Below are positions 32,835 through 43,277 of a stretch of DNA of 64,000 nt, in pieces. Source of the DNA: Allantophomopsis cytisporea (lineage: Eukaryota; Ascomycota; Leotiomycetes; Phacidiales; Phacidiaceae); assembly GCA_024752435.1 (NCBI GenBank), contig CP103030.1, positions 744,001 to 808,000 of the forward strand. The letters run 5' to 3'. The notes beneath the pieces are model-generated. The model was not told the DNA's origin. It saw only the letters and a program-made list of their open reading frames with translations, and searched no databases. Position 1 is the first letter of the stretch; each line of letters starts with the position of its first letter. A program made the position numbers and the translations under genes.

Positions 32835-34562
32835 TATACGTTTAATAGCAACGGGGAAAAGAATGGAGTTTATTGGAGTTGGAGGAGACTCATCGTCTCC
32901 ATAAGAGCGAGAGAAGTGCTTTTTTCTTTCTTACCATCCGATTGATATTACAAGACACATGAGGGGTTCTCTAGACGTAGAATTTTGCAACTGACATGCA
33001 AAAGAGAAATTTGCCCTGAATCCTTTTATCTGTTCGTATGGAAAGGCCTCGTTTTACATGTACGTGCATACATACATATGCTTATACTGAATGAGTGAAT
33101 TGAATGAACCTCACCGCCATTTAGTTCACTTTGTTGCAATGCATTCGTGCTCCCGTACAAGCACTCTTCGTGGTATGGGATGTTGATCCCATGACGTACA
33201 GTTGCTACACCAGATGCAAGCGCCACCGTTCGCCTTTAATTCCCCAGTGCAAATGCGAGGAAATACTCAAATGTATCGCGCATTCCTGCAAGCCACTTTT
33301 GAAATGATGCATGAGAGGGTTCTGAAGTACATCGGAGATTTGCTAACCGCGTACATCGGATCGATCACCATGTGCACTGATGCTTACGATGTGTGATGGA
33401 TGTTTGCCAACGTCGCCACTATTGGCCAAGGTTGATATGAGAGTACTGTATATGAGCATGGGTAGATGGGAAGCGATCTAGGATAGAAGGTGGGGTACTG
33501 TTCGAGGGAGGGTATGACTATGCGCGTATGGTCTTACTATTGACTACTCTACTGCTAGATCCTCATCGTCTGGTGATTTACAGTACTGGATGAAGCATTT
33601 CATCTATGGAGATGTACACACGCTACATTCACATTCAAGATGCAATACCCATAAGGCCGTAACGACGTAAGGTAGGCAGGCATCTTAGGGATATACTTTG
33701 CCGTGCTTACGTAGTACATACCTTGACAATATATTCATACTGGAGTGCTCCTATTCATGACTCGAATATGATACTACAGTACTTACCTCTGGCGCTACCT
33801 GTAATATCTATACTCACATGATTACCTATGCCATTGCATAGATCAAGACTGCCAGTATCGAGACCACTCGCAATTATATTGTGTACTATTGACTGTGGGG
33901 TATATTGTGGTGTGTTCGACTGAATAAGTACCATGATGTTTATGACTATGGCGCGCGCCTGTACTGTGGTATGATTGTGGTCTGTACCTTACTATGGTGT
34001 GTACTCGTGATGCCGTTCCTTTCCTCATCCATTCCAGTCGAAGTTTCTAGTTGATCCTTGACCCTCTAGGATGTTCCCGCACAAAACACCAATACCCCGC
34101 AACGGCCATAAAAATGTACCAAAACACGAAAAAAGATATCGCCTGTTGGCCTCGCACCCAACACGCTCAACCTTATTTAGAGAGACCTGCATCCCCTCTA
34201 CCGCAGTAGTCTCACGCTGTGGAGTCCTGGGATCCTTATCACTGGTACCCCATGGTCATCGCTGGCAAAAGCTTAGCTGGATAAAGTTACTGACTGAAGA
34301 TACACACTATCGATACTAAACAGCGCGCCTGTGATCTGATCGTGAAGGCACCCCGGAATCCTGTCTATGCCGTCATTATATCGCATCTAAGCATATATCA
34401 AAACTCCCTGAGCACAAAGCTCGACTCTTGTCCTCTATTTGACAGAATTGCTTGATACTACATACCAGTTGTGTTGGTTCGAAGGACATACATTTGTTTA
34501 CCTATCTTCTGTTACAGCGATAACACACTCGCATTAAGACTTCTACAATATAGCATTGCAGG
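32835..34562. other. Intergenic region upstream of TBCC
   Basis: About 1.7 kb of DNA with scattered ACAT/GTAC-type simple sequence and no frame resembling a gene. Short frames such as 33202-33396 and 34071-34319 show no motif. Confidence 0.5.
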
Positions 34563-35894
34563 ATGGCTGAATTAGAAAGCGTTCCCGCTACGTTTGGTGG
34601 CCATTTCGATGTGACGGCATTTCAGCAACCTGATATGAAGGCACGCTTCTGGAGATATTTTGTGGAGGAATCAACTGGTGAGTGAGTATCATGCTTGCAA
34701 CGGACAAAAGTTTGACGAGAAATAGCTCTTCAGGAGGAAATGTCCAAGTTGGAGAATTATGCTGTCATTGGCGGTGAGCGGCAGGACGCCATCGATCACT
34801 GTCTCGCCGGTATCTCTAGGTTGTCTTCCGAGGCACAGGATGCTGCAGAATACATTCCCGCCCATGACCAGATGACTTACTCAAGGGTAAAGCCGAGTTC
34901 TATGACGGCTATTCAGTGTGTGGGTACTAATATTGTGCCAGACTATCAAAGCCCTTACAGAAAAGCTTCAAGAAACCCGCGCCAAGTTTGCGCCGAAGTC
35001 ACGGTTCACGTTCAAGAACAAGAATAGCTCTGCTATCTCTATCAATGATGCCGCCGAGCTTGCCGCTGCACGCCGCCTTACTGATCCTCGATTCAACAGC
35101 AATCTGGCATCGAATGAGTCTTCTATGGTGACTACACCTGCCAATCTCCTTACCCCACCGGCGGAAGCCGATACTCTAGGGGACCTTCCGGCTGGTTTCC
35201 CTTCCCGAAACTACAATGAAGAGATGTCCAAAACAATTGGTGGCTCTATTCGAAAGCCAAGTTTCTCACAGGCAAAGAGTGTGTCTATCACGGACCACAG
35301 CGGTCTTCATATTATTCTACCCTTGTCTGCATCTCATGCTACTTCGTCCGGATCTTTGACGAAGCTCAAGAGATGCATCGTAGATATGTCTGTTCCCTCA
35401 GCCACTGGAACTGCGTTCGCTGGTCTAGCACTGAAGAACATCAGCCAATCTCTTATTGTGGCTGGCCATGTTGCTGGTGCAACGCATATGACTGCTGTGG
35501 AGAGGAGTGTCCTTGTTGTGGCTAGTAGACAGGTCCGAATCCATGAGTGCAAGAATGTGGATATCTATCTTCATTGTGCTAGTCGACCGATCATCGAAGA
35601 TTGCACCAATATCAGGTTTGCTCCTATTCCAGAGTGCTACGTACGTCTTACCCCTTTACTCGAATTCAGCTTGTATTAATGGATTTGCAGAAGGCCTCCG
35701 AAGAAAATGGAATCAAGAATCAATGGGACCAAGTGGATGATTTCAAATGGCTGAAGTCAGAGCATAGTCCGAACTGGAGCATCTTGCCTGAAGAAGAGAG
35801 AGTGAAGGAGAGCATCTGGACAGAGATTGTGCCTGGCGGACCGAATACTAATTCAGAACTTATACTTACAGCAGTGGGAGTCGATAGAAGTTGA
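34563..35894 (+). CDS. Tubulin-folding cofactor C (TBCC)
   Basis: Four exons, 34563-34677, 34726-34886, 34942-35640 and 35691-35894, give 392 residues. The N-terminal helical part (KARFWRYFVEESTALQEEMSK) resembles the TBCC spectrin-like domain. The C-terminal C-CAP/cofactor C-like beta helix includes GLALKNISQSLIVAGHVAGA, SVLVVASRQVRIHECKNVDI and the key Arg-containing turn, then WDQVDDFKWLKSEHSPNW. TBCC acts as the GTPase activator for beta-tubulin at the last step of alpha/beta-tubulin heterodimer assembly in the cytosol. All introns are 48-55 nt with GT-AG borders and keep phase. The gene converges on Med9, leaving 361 bp. Confidence 0.92.
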
Positions 35895-36255
35895 TTAGTT
35901 TGATTTATACCATATAAAACGGACTGGTAAGCTTTAATTTATAAGAATGGCGCTTCAGAATTGCTATTAACAGGTGGAGCTTTCTGTATTCTTTATCCCT
36001 TCTCATCTAGTATAATGGGCGTATTGTCTGAAATAAAAAACTTCAGTGTTGTCACTTAATATAGATCTATGCTCCTTTTCCCCACTGCTTTACACGGGAC
36101 TTTCCTTGCCCCAGCGTTTGGTAGTTCTCACCATGGCCATCGTAGTCTTTTCTCTATTAGAATCGATGATGGCACTTGGCCTTCCCATGGATCGCCTTTG
36201 TCTTTCTATCTTCTGTGGTCGGGCTTTTTGTTTCGGTTAAACTTCCAGAACCCGT
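35895..36255. other. Convergent intergenic region between TBCC and Med9
   Basis: About 360 bases that hold the 3' ends of both converging genes. I see no further gene. Confidence 0.55.
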
Positions 36256-36708
36256 TCATGTCTCGTCCATTACCGTAGAATCCTTTCCAACCTCTTGTGT
36301 AAAACCAATACCCCGCAATCTCTCCAGCTCCTTCCTCTGCGCCGCAATCTTTTCCTCCAGTTCCTTTATGATATCCTCCTGCTCTTCCAATCCCATCTCC
36401 ATATCCGGTAGCTTTGCAACCTGCGCCCTTGCCTCTCTCAACTTTTGCTTCATGCCATCGGTGAGAGCAACAACGTCCTTGGGCGCAATAGGTGGCTCCG
36501 GTGGAGGTGAGCCGGCCGGTAAACCTGCCTGCTGGGCATTCTGGGAGTTCTGAGAGTTCTGCAAGCGCGTGAGTATGGTGGTGAGGAGTGGCAGGATATC
36601 GAGTGAGGCCGGAGATGGTGGTTGTGGAGTTTGTTGTAAGGGTAGGGCGGAGCTCGTGAAGGATGTTGTGGGGGTATCGCGCGACGGGGGAGATGTGGAA
36701 GCTGCCAT
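36256..36708 (-). CDS. Mediator complex subunit 9 (Med9)
   Basis: A single exon of 150 residues. A Pro/Ser/Thr-rich N-terminus precedes LDILPLLTTILTRLQN, the conserved helix of fungal Med9. A C-terminal coiled coil, EEQEDIIKELEEKIAAQRKE, follows. Med9 sits in the middle module of Mediator and contacts Med4/Med7, affecting RNA polymerase II activation. The call rests on this short helix plus coiled-coil length and layout. The gene is divergent from the phosphoglycerate mutase gene. Confidence 0.7.
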   Translation of the reverse strand: MAASTSPPSRDTPTTSFTSSALPLQQTPQPPSPASLDILPLLTTILTRLQNSQNSQNAQQAGLPAGSPPPEPPIAPKDVVALTDGMKQKLREARAQVAKLPDMEMGLEEQEDIIKELEEKIAAQRKELERLRGIGFTQEVGKDSTVMDET

Positions 36709-37233
36709 TGGGAGTAAGTGATTGATCGAGCGGGCGTGGAATTGATTCGTTGAAAACAGATCGTCGTCCTCTGTGCTCCGATCGATAGATGAGTCTCAGT
36801 CGAAGAAGTGCCAAGTAATGGTCGTTGAGCGAGTTTGTCGGAGGATTTTGTTTATGGTGAGAATTGCGCCGATATGGTCGTGCTGAGTTTCGCACAAGCA
36901 TGAAGTGGTAGCAGCAACTTCTTATCGATCGGCCTGACGTCGGACTCTCCGCCGGAGAGGCTCATTTTTTGCACTCGCGCGCTGGGCACACCTCCCCCAC
37001 TACTATCCTCAACAACCGGCCCTAAGAGCTAGCTACCCGCTGCTGAACCTCTGTACATATTCCTTCTTACCCACTACTCTCCTGAGTACTGTCCTGTAGC
37101 TTTGAAGCAATTTGTAAGTCGAGATCGCGTATGAGCAGATGATTTCTATATTGTTTTCCAACTTGCGCTCTGGCTGACCTTGCTTCTTTCATCATAGTCA
37201 CGGATTATCCTTGAAACACTTTACCTCGCAAAT
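36709..37233. promoter_or_regulatory. Shared divergent promoter of Med9 and phosphoglycerate mutase
   Basis: The two start codons are 525 bp apart. The right half is C/T-rich, as is common before highly expressed fungal genes. A leader intron for the mutase may exist: GTAAGTCGAGATC near 37111 and ATCATAG near 37191-37197 would be its borders. The latter is inferred. Confidence 0.5.
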
Positions 37234-38963
37234 ATGGTTCAAGTTGACAAGAAGGCTGTTCTGAGTACGTATAACTCCGCCATGACGCGCAAACCCGATT
37301 ATATTCTGGCAATAGCCTACGCCCTCATCTACCTCGAACTAGCATGGCTAATCACAAATCTTTGGCGGTACAGTCGTCATTGACGGATGGGGAATTCCCG
37401 TTGAGTCTTCACCTAAAAATGGCGACGCTATTGCTGCTGCCGAGACCCCGTACATGGATGCTTTCTCCAAGGATGTCGATGGCTTCACTGAGCTTGAGGC
37501 CTCCTCTTTGGCTGTCGGTCTTCCAGAGGGTTTAATGGGTAACTCTGAGGTCGGTCATTTGAACATTGGTGCTGGTCGTGTTGTCTGGCAGGATGTGGTC
37601 AGAATCGACCAGACTATCAAGAAGAACGAGTTGGACCAAAATGATGTTATCGTGGCCGCGTTCAAGAAGGCCAAGGATACCACTGGACGTCTTCACTTGT
37701 GTGGTCTCATCTCCGATGGTGGTGTTGTAAGTGAAGCACTTAGCAACCGCAAGTTGAGTTTTGCTAATAGGTGAACCATAGCACGCCAAGCAGGACCACC
37801 TTTATGCTCTCCTCAAGGTTGCTAAGGAGATCGGTGTCCCAAAGGTTTACATTCACTTCTTTGCCGATGGACGTGATACTGATCCAAAGTCTGGAGCTGG
37901 TTACATGGAGTCTCTCCTCGAGAAGACCAAGGAGATTGGCTGTGGTGAGATTGCTAGTGTTGTTGGAAGATACTACGCTATGGACCGTGACAAGAGATGG
38001 GACCGTGTCGAGTTCGGTCTCCATGCCTTGTGCACTGGCGAGGGAGAGGAGAGCAGCGACCCAGTCAAGACCATCAAGGAGCGATACGAGAAGGGCGAAA
38101 ACGACGAGTTCTTGAAGCCAATCATTGTTGGTGGAAAGGAGGCTCGTATCCAGGACAACGACCAAGTCTTCTTCTTCAACTACCGATCTGACCGTGTCAG
38201 AGAGATCACCCAACTTCTTGGTGACGTCGATCGCTCGCCAAAGGAGGACTTCCCATACCCAAAGAACATCACTCTCACCACCATGACCCAATACAAGCTC
38301 GACTACCCATTCCAGATTGCCTTCAAGCCACAACACATGGGTAACGTCCTTGCTGAGACCCTCGGTACCCAGGGCGTTCAGCAAGTTCACGTTGCTGAAA
38401 CCGAGAAGTACGCTCACGTTACTTTCTTCTTCAACGGTGGTGTTGAGAAGGTCTTCCCTCTCGAGACCCGTGACGAGAGCCAGGATCTGGTTCCATCCAA
38501 CAAGAGCGTTGCTACCTACGATAAGGCTCCAGAGATGAGCGCTGCCGGTGTCGCTAAGCAGATGTCTAAGCGTATCAAGGAGCAGAAGTTTGAGTTCATC
38601 ATGAACAACTTTGCCCCACCTGATATGGTCGGTCACACTGGTGTCTACGAGGCCGCTATTGTTGGTGTCGCTGCCACTGACAAGGCCATCGGTGAGATCT
38701 ACGAGACTTGCAAGCAGGAGGATTACGTCCTCTTCATCACCTCTGACCACGGAAACGCCGAGGAGATGAAGTTCGCTGATGGAAAGCCAAAGACTTCCCA
38801 CACCACCAACAAGGTGCCATTCATCATGGCCAACGCGCCAAAGGGATGGTCTCTCAAGAAGACTGATGGTGTTTTGGGTGACGTTGCCCCAACGATCTTG
38901 GCTGCTATGGGCTTGAAGCAGCCAGAGGAGATGACTGGTTCCTCTCTTTTGATCAAGAGCTAG
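37234..38963 (+). CDS. 2,3-bisphosphoglycerate-independent phosphoglycerate mutase
   Basis: Three exons, 37234-37264, 37374-37726 and 37782-38963, give 521 residues, the usual length. Metal-binding IVIDGWG occurs near residues 11-17. The catalytic Ser is in GNSEVGHLNIGAGRVV near residue 65. Other hallmarks are VYIHFFADGRDTDP, FFFNYRSDRVREI, FAPPDMVGHTG and the second metal site ITSDHGNAEEM. The enzyme interconverts 3- and 2-phosphoglycerate with two Mn ions in the cytosol. Many ascomycete filamentous fungi use this alkaline-phosphatase-fold enzyme in place of the cofactor-dependent yeast type. The 31-nt first exon followed by a 109-nt intron is required to supply MVQVDKKAVLI. Codon choice is highly biased, indicating strong expression. 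Confidence 0.96.
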
Positions 38964-39304
38964 ACTTGGAGAGTTGATATATGCATAGAATAGAGAATAA
39001 ATGAATAACGCTTAAGAACATAGACATTTAAATTGACAATATGCTGGTAATTGCAATGTCTCCGGTCTTGCTTTATGATGATAGATTCGATAATGCTTGA
39101 AAGGCAAATGTGGAGGGGTGGTGGGGTAGAAGACCGGGATTGAGATAATCGCTTAGTTTTTTATCGTAGTTGGCGGGCGATTGTAATCAGTTTGATTTCA
39201 AAATTTATTTGTTGTTTGCAGAAAGAACATCCCACTGACGCCTCCCACTTCTAACCTGCAACACTGAAGTCCGAAGTTATCGAGATTTCAGGCACAGCGG
39301 AAAG
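38964..39304. other. Intergenic region between phosphoglycerate mutase and Tsr4
   Basis: About 340 bases in tandem orientation, holding the mutase 3' end and the next promoter. I see no gene. Confidence 0.5.
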
Positions 39305-40646
39305 ATGGCTACATATGACAGTGACTCTTCTGGGGGAGAAGACAATGATTTCACCGAAACCAATGTTCTCCTAGGATATGCCTCGAAGGATCCCGAGGAC
39401 GATACTATTAGTCAAATTGGTGGCCGTCCAGTATGTTATAATATTGTCTCCATTCCTTCTTTTGGTTTTCGAACTAAGTAGAATGAGCACATACTAACAC
39501 TGAGATATATAGTCATGGCTTGATGCAAACACACCACCATCCGCCGGCCTTGCGAAATGCAAAGTCTGCAACGACCTCATGGTTCTCCTCCTCCAATTGA
39601 ACGGCGACCTCCCCGAATTTTTCCCTGGCCATGAGCGCCGTCTATACGTATTCACCTGCCGGCGCAAGACTTGCCGACGGAGAGATGGCAGCATTCGAGC
39701 AGTGCGAGGCGTGCGCGTGTTAGAGGCTGCGAAGAAGGAAAAGAAGAAAGAGGCGCCCAAGGCCGCGGAGCCTGCGAAACCTATTCCCCAGATCGGAGAG
39801 AGCCTCTTCGGCGCCAAACCGAGCACTGCAGCAGCGGGGAATGCCAATCCCTTTTCGACGGGAGCCAATCCTTTCTCGACTTCCTCTTCCTCTGCGGCGG
39901 GCTCCAGCAATCCTTTCTCGACTTCTTCAAATGCAAACCCTTTCGCGGCTCCCGGCGCCCCGCAAATATCAGAGCTGGCTGCTAAACCCCCGCAACAGCC
40001 TACCGCTGATCTGCCAAAGACTTTCGCATCGGCGCTGAACCTCAACAATGATACCCCACCCGCGCAGGTGGCTGGCCCTGTTGAGCCGTGGCCTGCGGAC
40101 TCGGCGTTCCCTGCAGCTTACCCTACGTATTACCTTGCGGACGCGGATTACGAAGTCCTTGACAAAGATGAGCCAGCTATACCGCAGGCTACGGCTATGG
40201 ATATCGATGATGGGGCGGGCAGCGGTAGTGGAGGGAAGGAGGAGAAGGAGGTTTACGAGAGCACCATCGACAAGACGTTTCAAAAGTTCGCGGACCGGTT
40301 GGCGCAGAATCCAGAGCAAGTTATCCGTTACGAATTTAGAGGTCAGCCTTTACTGTATAGCAAAAGTGATAAGGTTGGCAAGATGCTTGCTGGTTCTGGT
40401 GGGAAGGTCAAGACTGGCGGTATGACGAGATGTGGCAACTGTGGTAGCGAGAGGACCTTTGAGGTGCAGTTGACTCCACATGCTATCACTGAATTGGAAA
40501 GTGAGGAGGAGGGACTGGAAGGTATGGAATGGGGAACAATCATTGTGGGAGTATGTAATAAGGACTGTTCAGGAAATAGAGATGGAGTTAACTATATGGA
40601 GGAGTGGGCTGGCGTACAGTGGGAGGAAGTTGGAAAGCAGGGATAG
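39305..40646 (+). CDS. Tsr4 / PDCD2-like ribosome assembly chaperone
   Basis: Two exons, 39305-39430 and 39513-40646, give 419 residues. The N-terminal half contains NVLLGYASKDPEDD and GRPSWLDA. A zinc-binding CKVCNDLMVLLLQLNGDLPE follows, which is the PDCD2/Tsr4 N-terminal signature. The C-terminal domain has QVIRYEFRGQPLLYS and CGNCGSERTFEVQLTPHAI. The family is a dedicated chaperone of ribosomal protein uS5 (Rps2) and is needed for 20S pre-rRNA maturation. Between the domains is a linker with four NPF motifs (NPFST repeats, about residues 130-165). The 82-nt intron restores GGRPSWLDANTP. Confidence 0.9.
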
Positions 40647-41539
40647 TACAGTTCGATGAATTATGAATAATGATATGAACTAAATATCACTTCTTGAGGC
40701 TCTTGAACTGCGTTTGCCTATTTGATCGTCAAGATCTTTATTTGATGCATATAAACTGAGCGTACATTTACCAACTTGGTACTATTAAGAACCAAGGTAG
40801 TAAAGAGTTAATAAGAGTGTTACTAAGTATAGTCGTAGCTACATATAGTTATTTTGCTTGTATCTGGTCTTGCTAAAATTCACTTTCGTTGCTTCCTAGA
40901 CTTTGACTACTAGGTTTGATTCTCGCAGTAAATACTACCAAAACGTAGTGCTAGAGTTCTCAGCACTTTGTACCGAGTCGTCTACAAGACCCATACCATC
41001 TTGTAGTTTCAAGGGACTTGAATACACGAAGGGACCATCTCTCGAAATCAAGCTTATTTCGTCTCTGCCTACAGGTGTATATATTTATATAGCGAGATAC
41101 ATTGATGGCAAAAAAAATTGTAGGCTGACCATAACATATTGGCTCACACTCTTGACTGCTGTGTCAACTTGGCCTTATTTATGAGTTGTAAGCTATGTAA
41201 GGGTTTTGGCACTCGGCAACGTAAGTCTAAATCAGAGAATTTGAGGTGTCCGATCTCTGTTTAGGATGACAGTGAGACATTGTTGCTATTGTCTCTGTTT
41301 TTGACAACACCTATTAGTTGATCTTGATCGATGGTGCCATTCATTTTCACAGTAAAGAGCGATGTCACAAAACCACTACCCACAATCATGAAGGATCAAA
41401 GACATCAAAAGAACACGTAAATCAGTAGTTGGTATCTTTGACACAACCTATCTGTATCTATCAGAAGTATCTCCACAGCCCATGCTAAACGCCATATCAA
41501 ACGCCACCCATCCGTCCATGCATAAGGGTCTTTAATCCA
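40647..41539. other. Intergenic region between converging genes
   Basis: About 890 bases between the Tsr4 and eIF3k stops. It is AT-rich with no supportable gene. A 93-codon open frame at 40903-41184 has no protein-like features. Confidence 0.5.
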
Positions 41540-42531
41540 TTAAGCAGGTTGCTCATAAGCTCTGCGTACAACTCTGGAGAATTGCTCCATCTTGACGTTC
41601 TCTCTGACCACGGTCCCCTTGGCCTCGTTCTCCTTGTTGAGCGGCACCTTGATGGTGCTGCCCTCAACCTGCCAGCCGCAAACCTCCTTGACGAACTTTT
41701 CGCACGCGTCGGAGGGAAGACCGAGCCAGGACTCGAGCACGGATTTCTCGAGCTCGCGAACGGATTGAGAGATTGTCAGCGCAATGCGTATTCTGATCAG
41801 CTCCTCGAAGCCAGACACATCGGCGATGAGGTCAGCGTAGAGGTCGTCGCTGTTGAGGGTGCTCCAGAACGCAGCGTATGAGGCAGACGCGAGGAGGTTG
41901 TTGAGAACGTTGAGCTTCTGGACAGCTTCGGAGAGAGGGGCATCGCCGGCGGCTGGGAGTGCTGAGGAGGCGGATGCTGGGGTGAGGATGTGTGGTGGGA
42001 GGAGGTGGAGGGCGAGGGAGAAGTCTGGGGATGGGAAGACAGTCAAGGACTTGACAAGGATATTCGTGATGGTCTCATCGCGGGTGAGGTGTGGGTTGAA
42101 CTGGTAACTGAGTAGACAAGAATGGTCAGTACTGGTTCTTGCATTGAGAGAATTCATAAAGCAGAGTACGATAGTGAGTCTTTTCAGATAGAGCTAATAA
42201 TGTAACTTCGTCTGGACGGGGTGATTCAAGCCCTTGATTCGCCCATCAGGTAATAGGAAACGTTTGGTAAAAACGATCATCATATGACTCGAGATAACAA
42301 TAACAATGAATAATCCCCCATGGCAGCATGGATGGGAGCGGGATATGTATAGTAGACTTACAGCTTCAACAATGCAAGGTTGGCATAGCAGTCGTAAGTC
42401 TTTTCCTCGCATTGGTGGTTCACGTAGTCCTGGAAGACTGCGGTGGTCTCTGGGTTGTATCGGTCGAGACCGTTGAGGATAGCATCAATGGCTTCTGGCC
42501 TGTCAGGCGCGTAATCGAAAGGTACGCCCAT
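41540..42531 (-). CDS. Translation initiation factor eIF3 subunit K
   Basis: Two exons on the minus strand, 42531-42362 and 42107-41540, give 245 residues. The N-terminus MGVPFDYAPDRPEAIDAILNG and the helix CYANLALLKLYQFNPHL are typical of eIF3k. ETITNILVKSLTVFPSPDF and the C-terminal winged-helix-like segment complete the PCI/CSN8-type fold. eIF3k is a non-essential, peripheral subunit of eIF3 on the 40S ribosome. The intron is 254 nt, unusually long for this window, with GTAAGT and CTACTCAG borders; it has to be removed to join LLKL to YQFNP. Confidence 0.93.
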
Positions 42532-43277
42532 GATGTATGTGTTGGTTGTGGAAGGGAAGAGGGAGAAGTGAGGTTATTCGCGACTCCGTTGAAGAAACGA
42601 ATTCTTAGGGCTTCCAAAGCTACCTATGGCAATTTTACCCGCATTTAGCCTCAGGCACCACAGTTGGGTTTTGACTTCCATCTAGTTCCCAATATTGTTA
42701 CAACGAGATGCGAGATCCACTCACCTCTACGTTTTGATTATAATCAGATAGGACATGTTTGTGGAGAAGAATTCTCAAAAACAAACTCAGATACTGGAAC
42801 TATACTTTGTATAACTTACCAAAAGTAATATCTTTTTTTCCTAAACCCCCAAGGCTGGAGTTCGACGAGGCTCAGATCATCATCATACGAACAAGCACCA
42901 ATGTAGTACGAATGCAGATATCAATCATGACTTGACAATTATTACTACCTTATGTTCATTAATATCCCTTTATCGCACTCTGTCCAAGATCCCGCTCCGA
43001 CATTTTCTTCGCAATTATGCAACATCAACAACACGCTCGCTATCTCGCAATCGGCCGTAATCATAACACACAAATGCTCTCATCCATCGCTCCCATTTAA
43101 CACTTCAAACGATAAAAACGATTTGGGGAAAACGCAAAAAACAAAAAGAAAACATTCCAGGTCTTGGTATACGCCGTTTCCTCCCAAGAGACGTAATAGG
43201 GAAAATATTGACAAAGTGAAATTTTTGTATGAGCAATGACGTATAGAAGATATAAAAAAGAGACCACAAGGGGTATA
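42532..43277. other. Intergenic region upstream of eIF3k and downstream of the MAPKKK
   Basis: About 750 bases holding the eIF3k promoter and the 3' end of the large kinase gene. No gene is seen; a 95-codon open frame at 42952-43239 is not protein-like. Confidence 0.5.

Noticed and set aside
37764..38801. 345-codon open frame antisense to phosphoglycerate mutase (also 10452-11216 antisense to dihydrolipoamide dehydrogenase)
   Set aside because: Both sit opposite highly expressed genes with strongly biased codons, which routinely leave one antisense frame free of stops. The sense genes have complete family motifs and introns; the antisense products are Leu/Val-rich with no motif.
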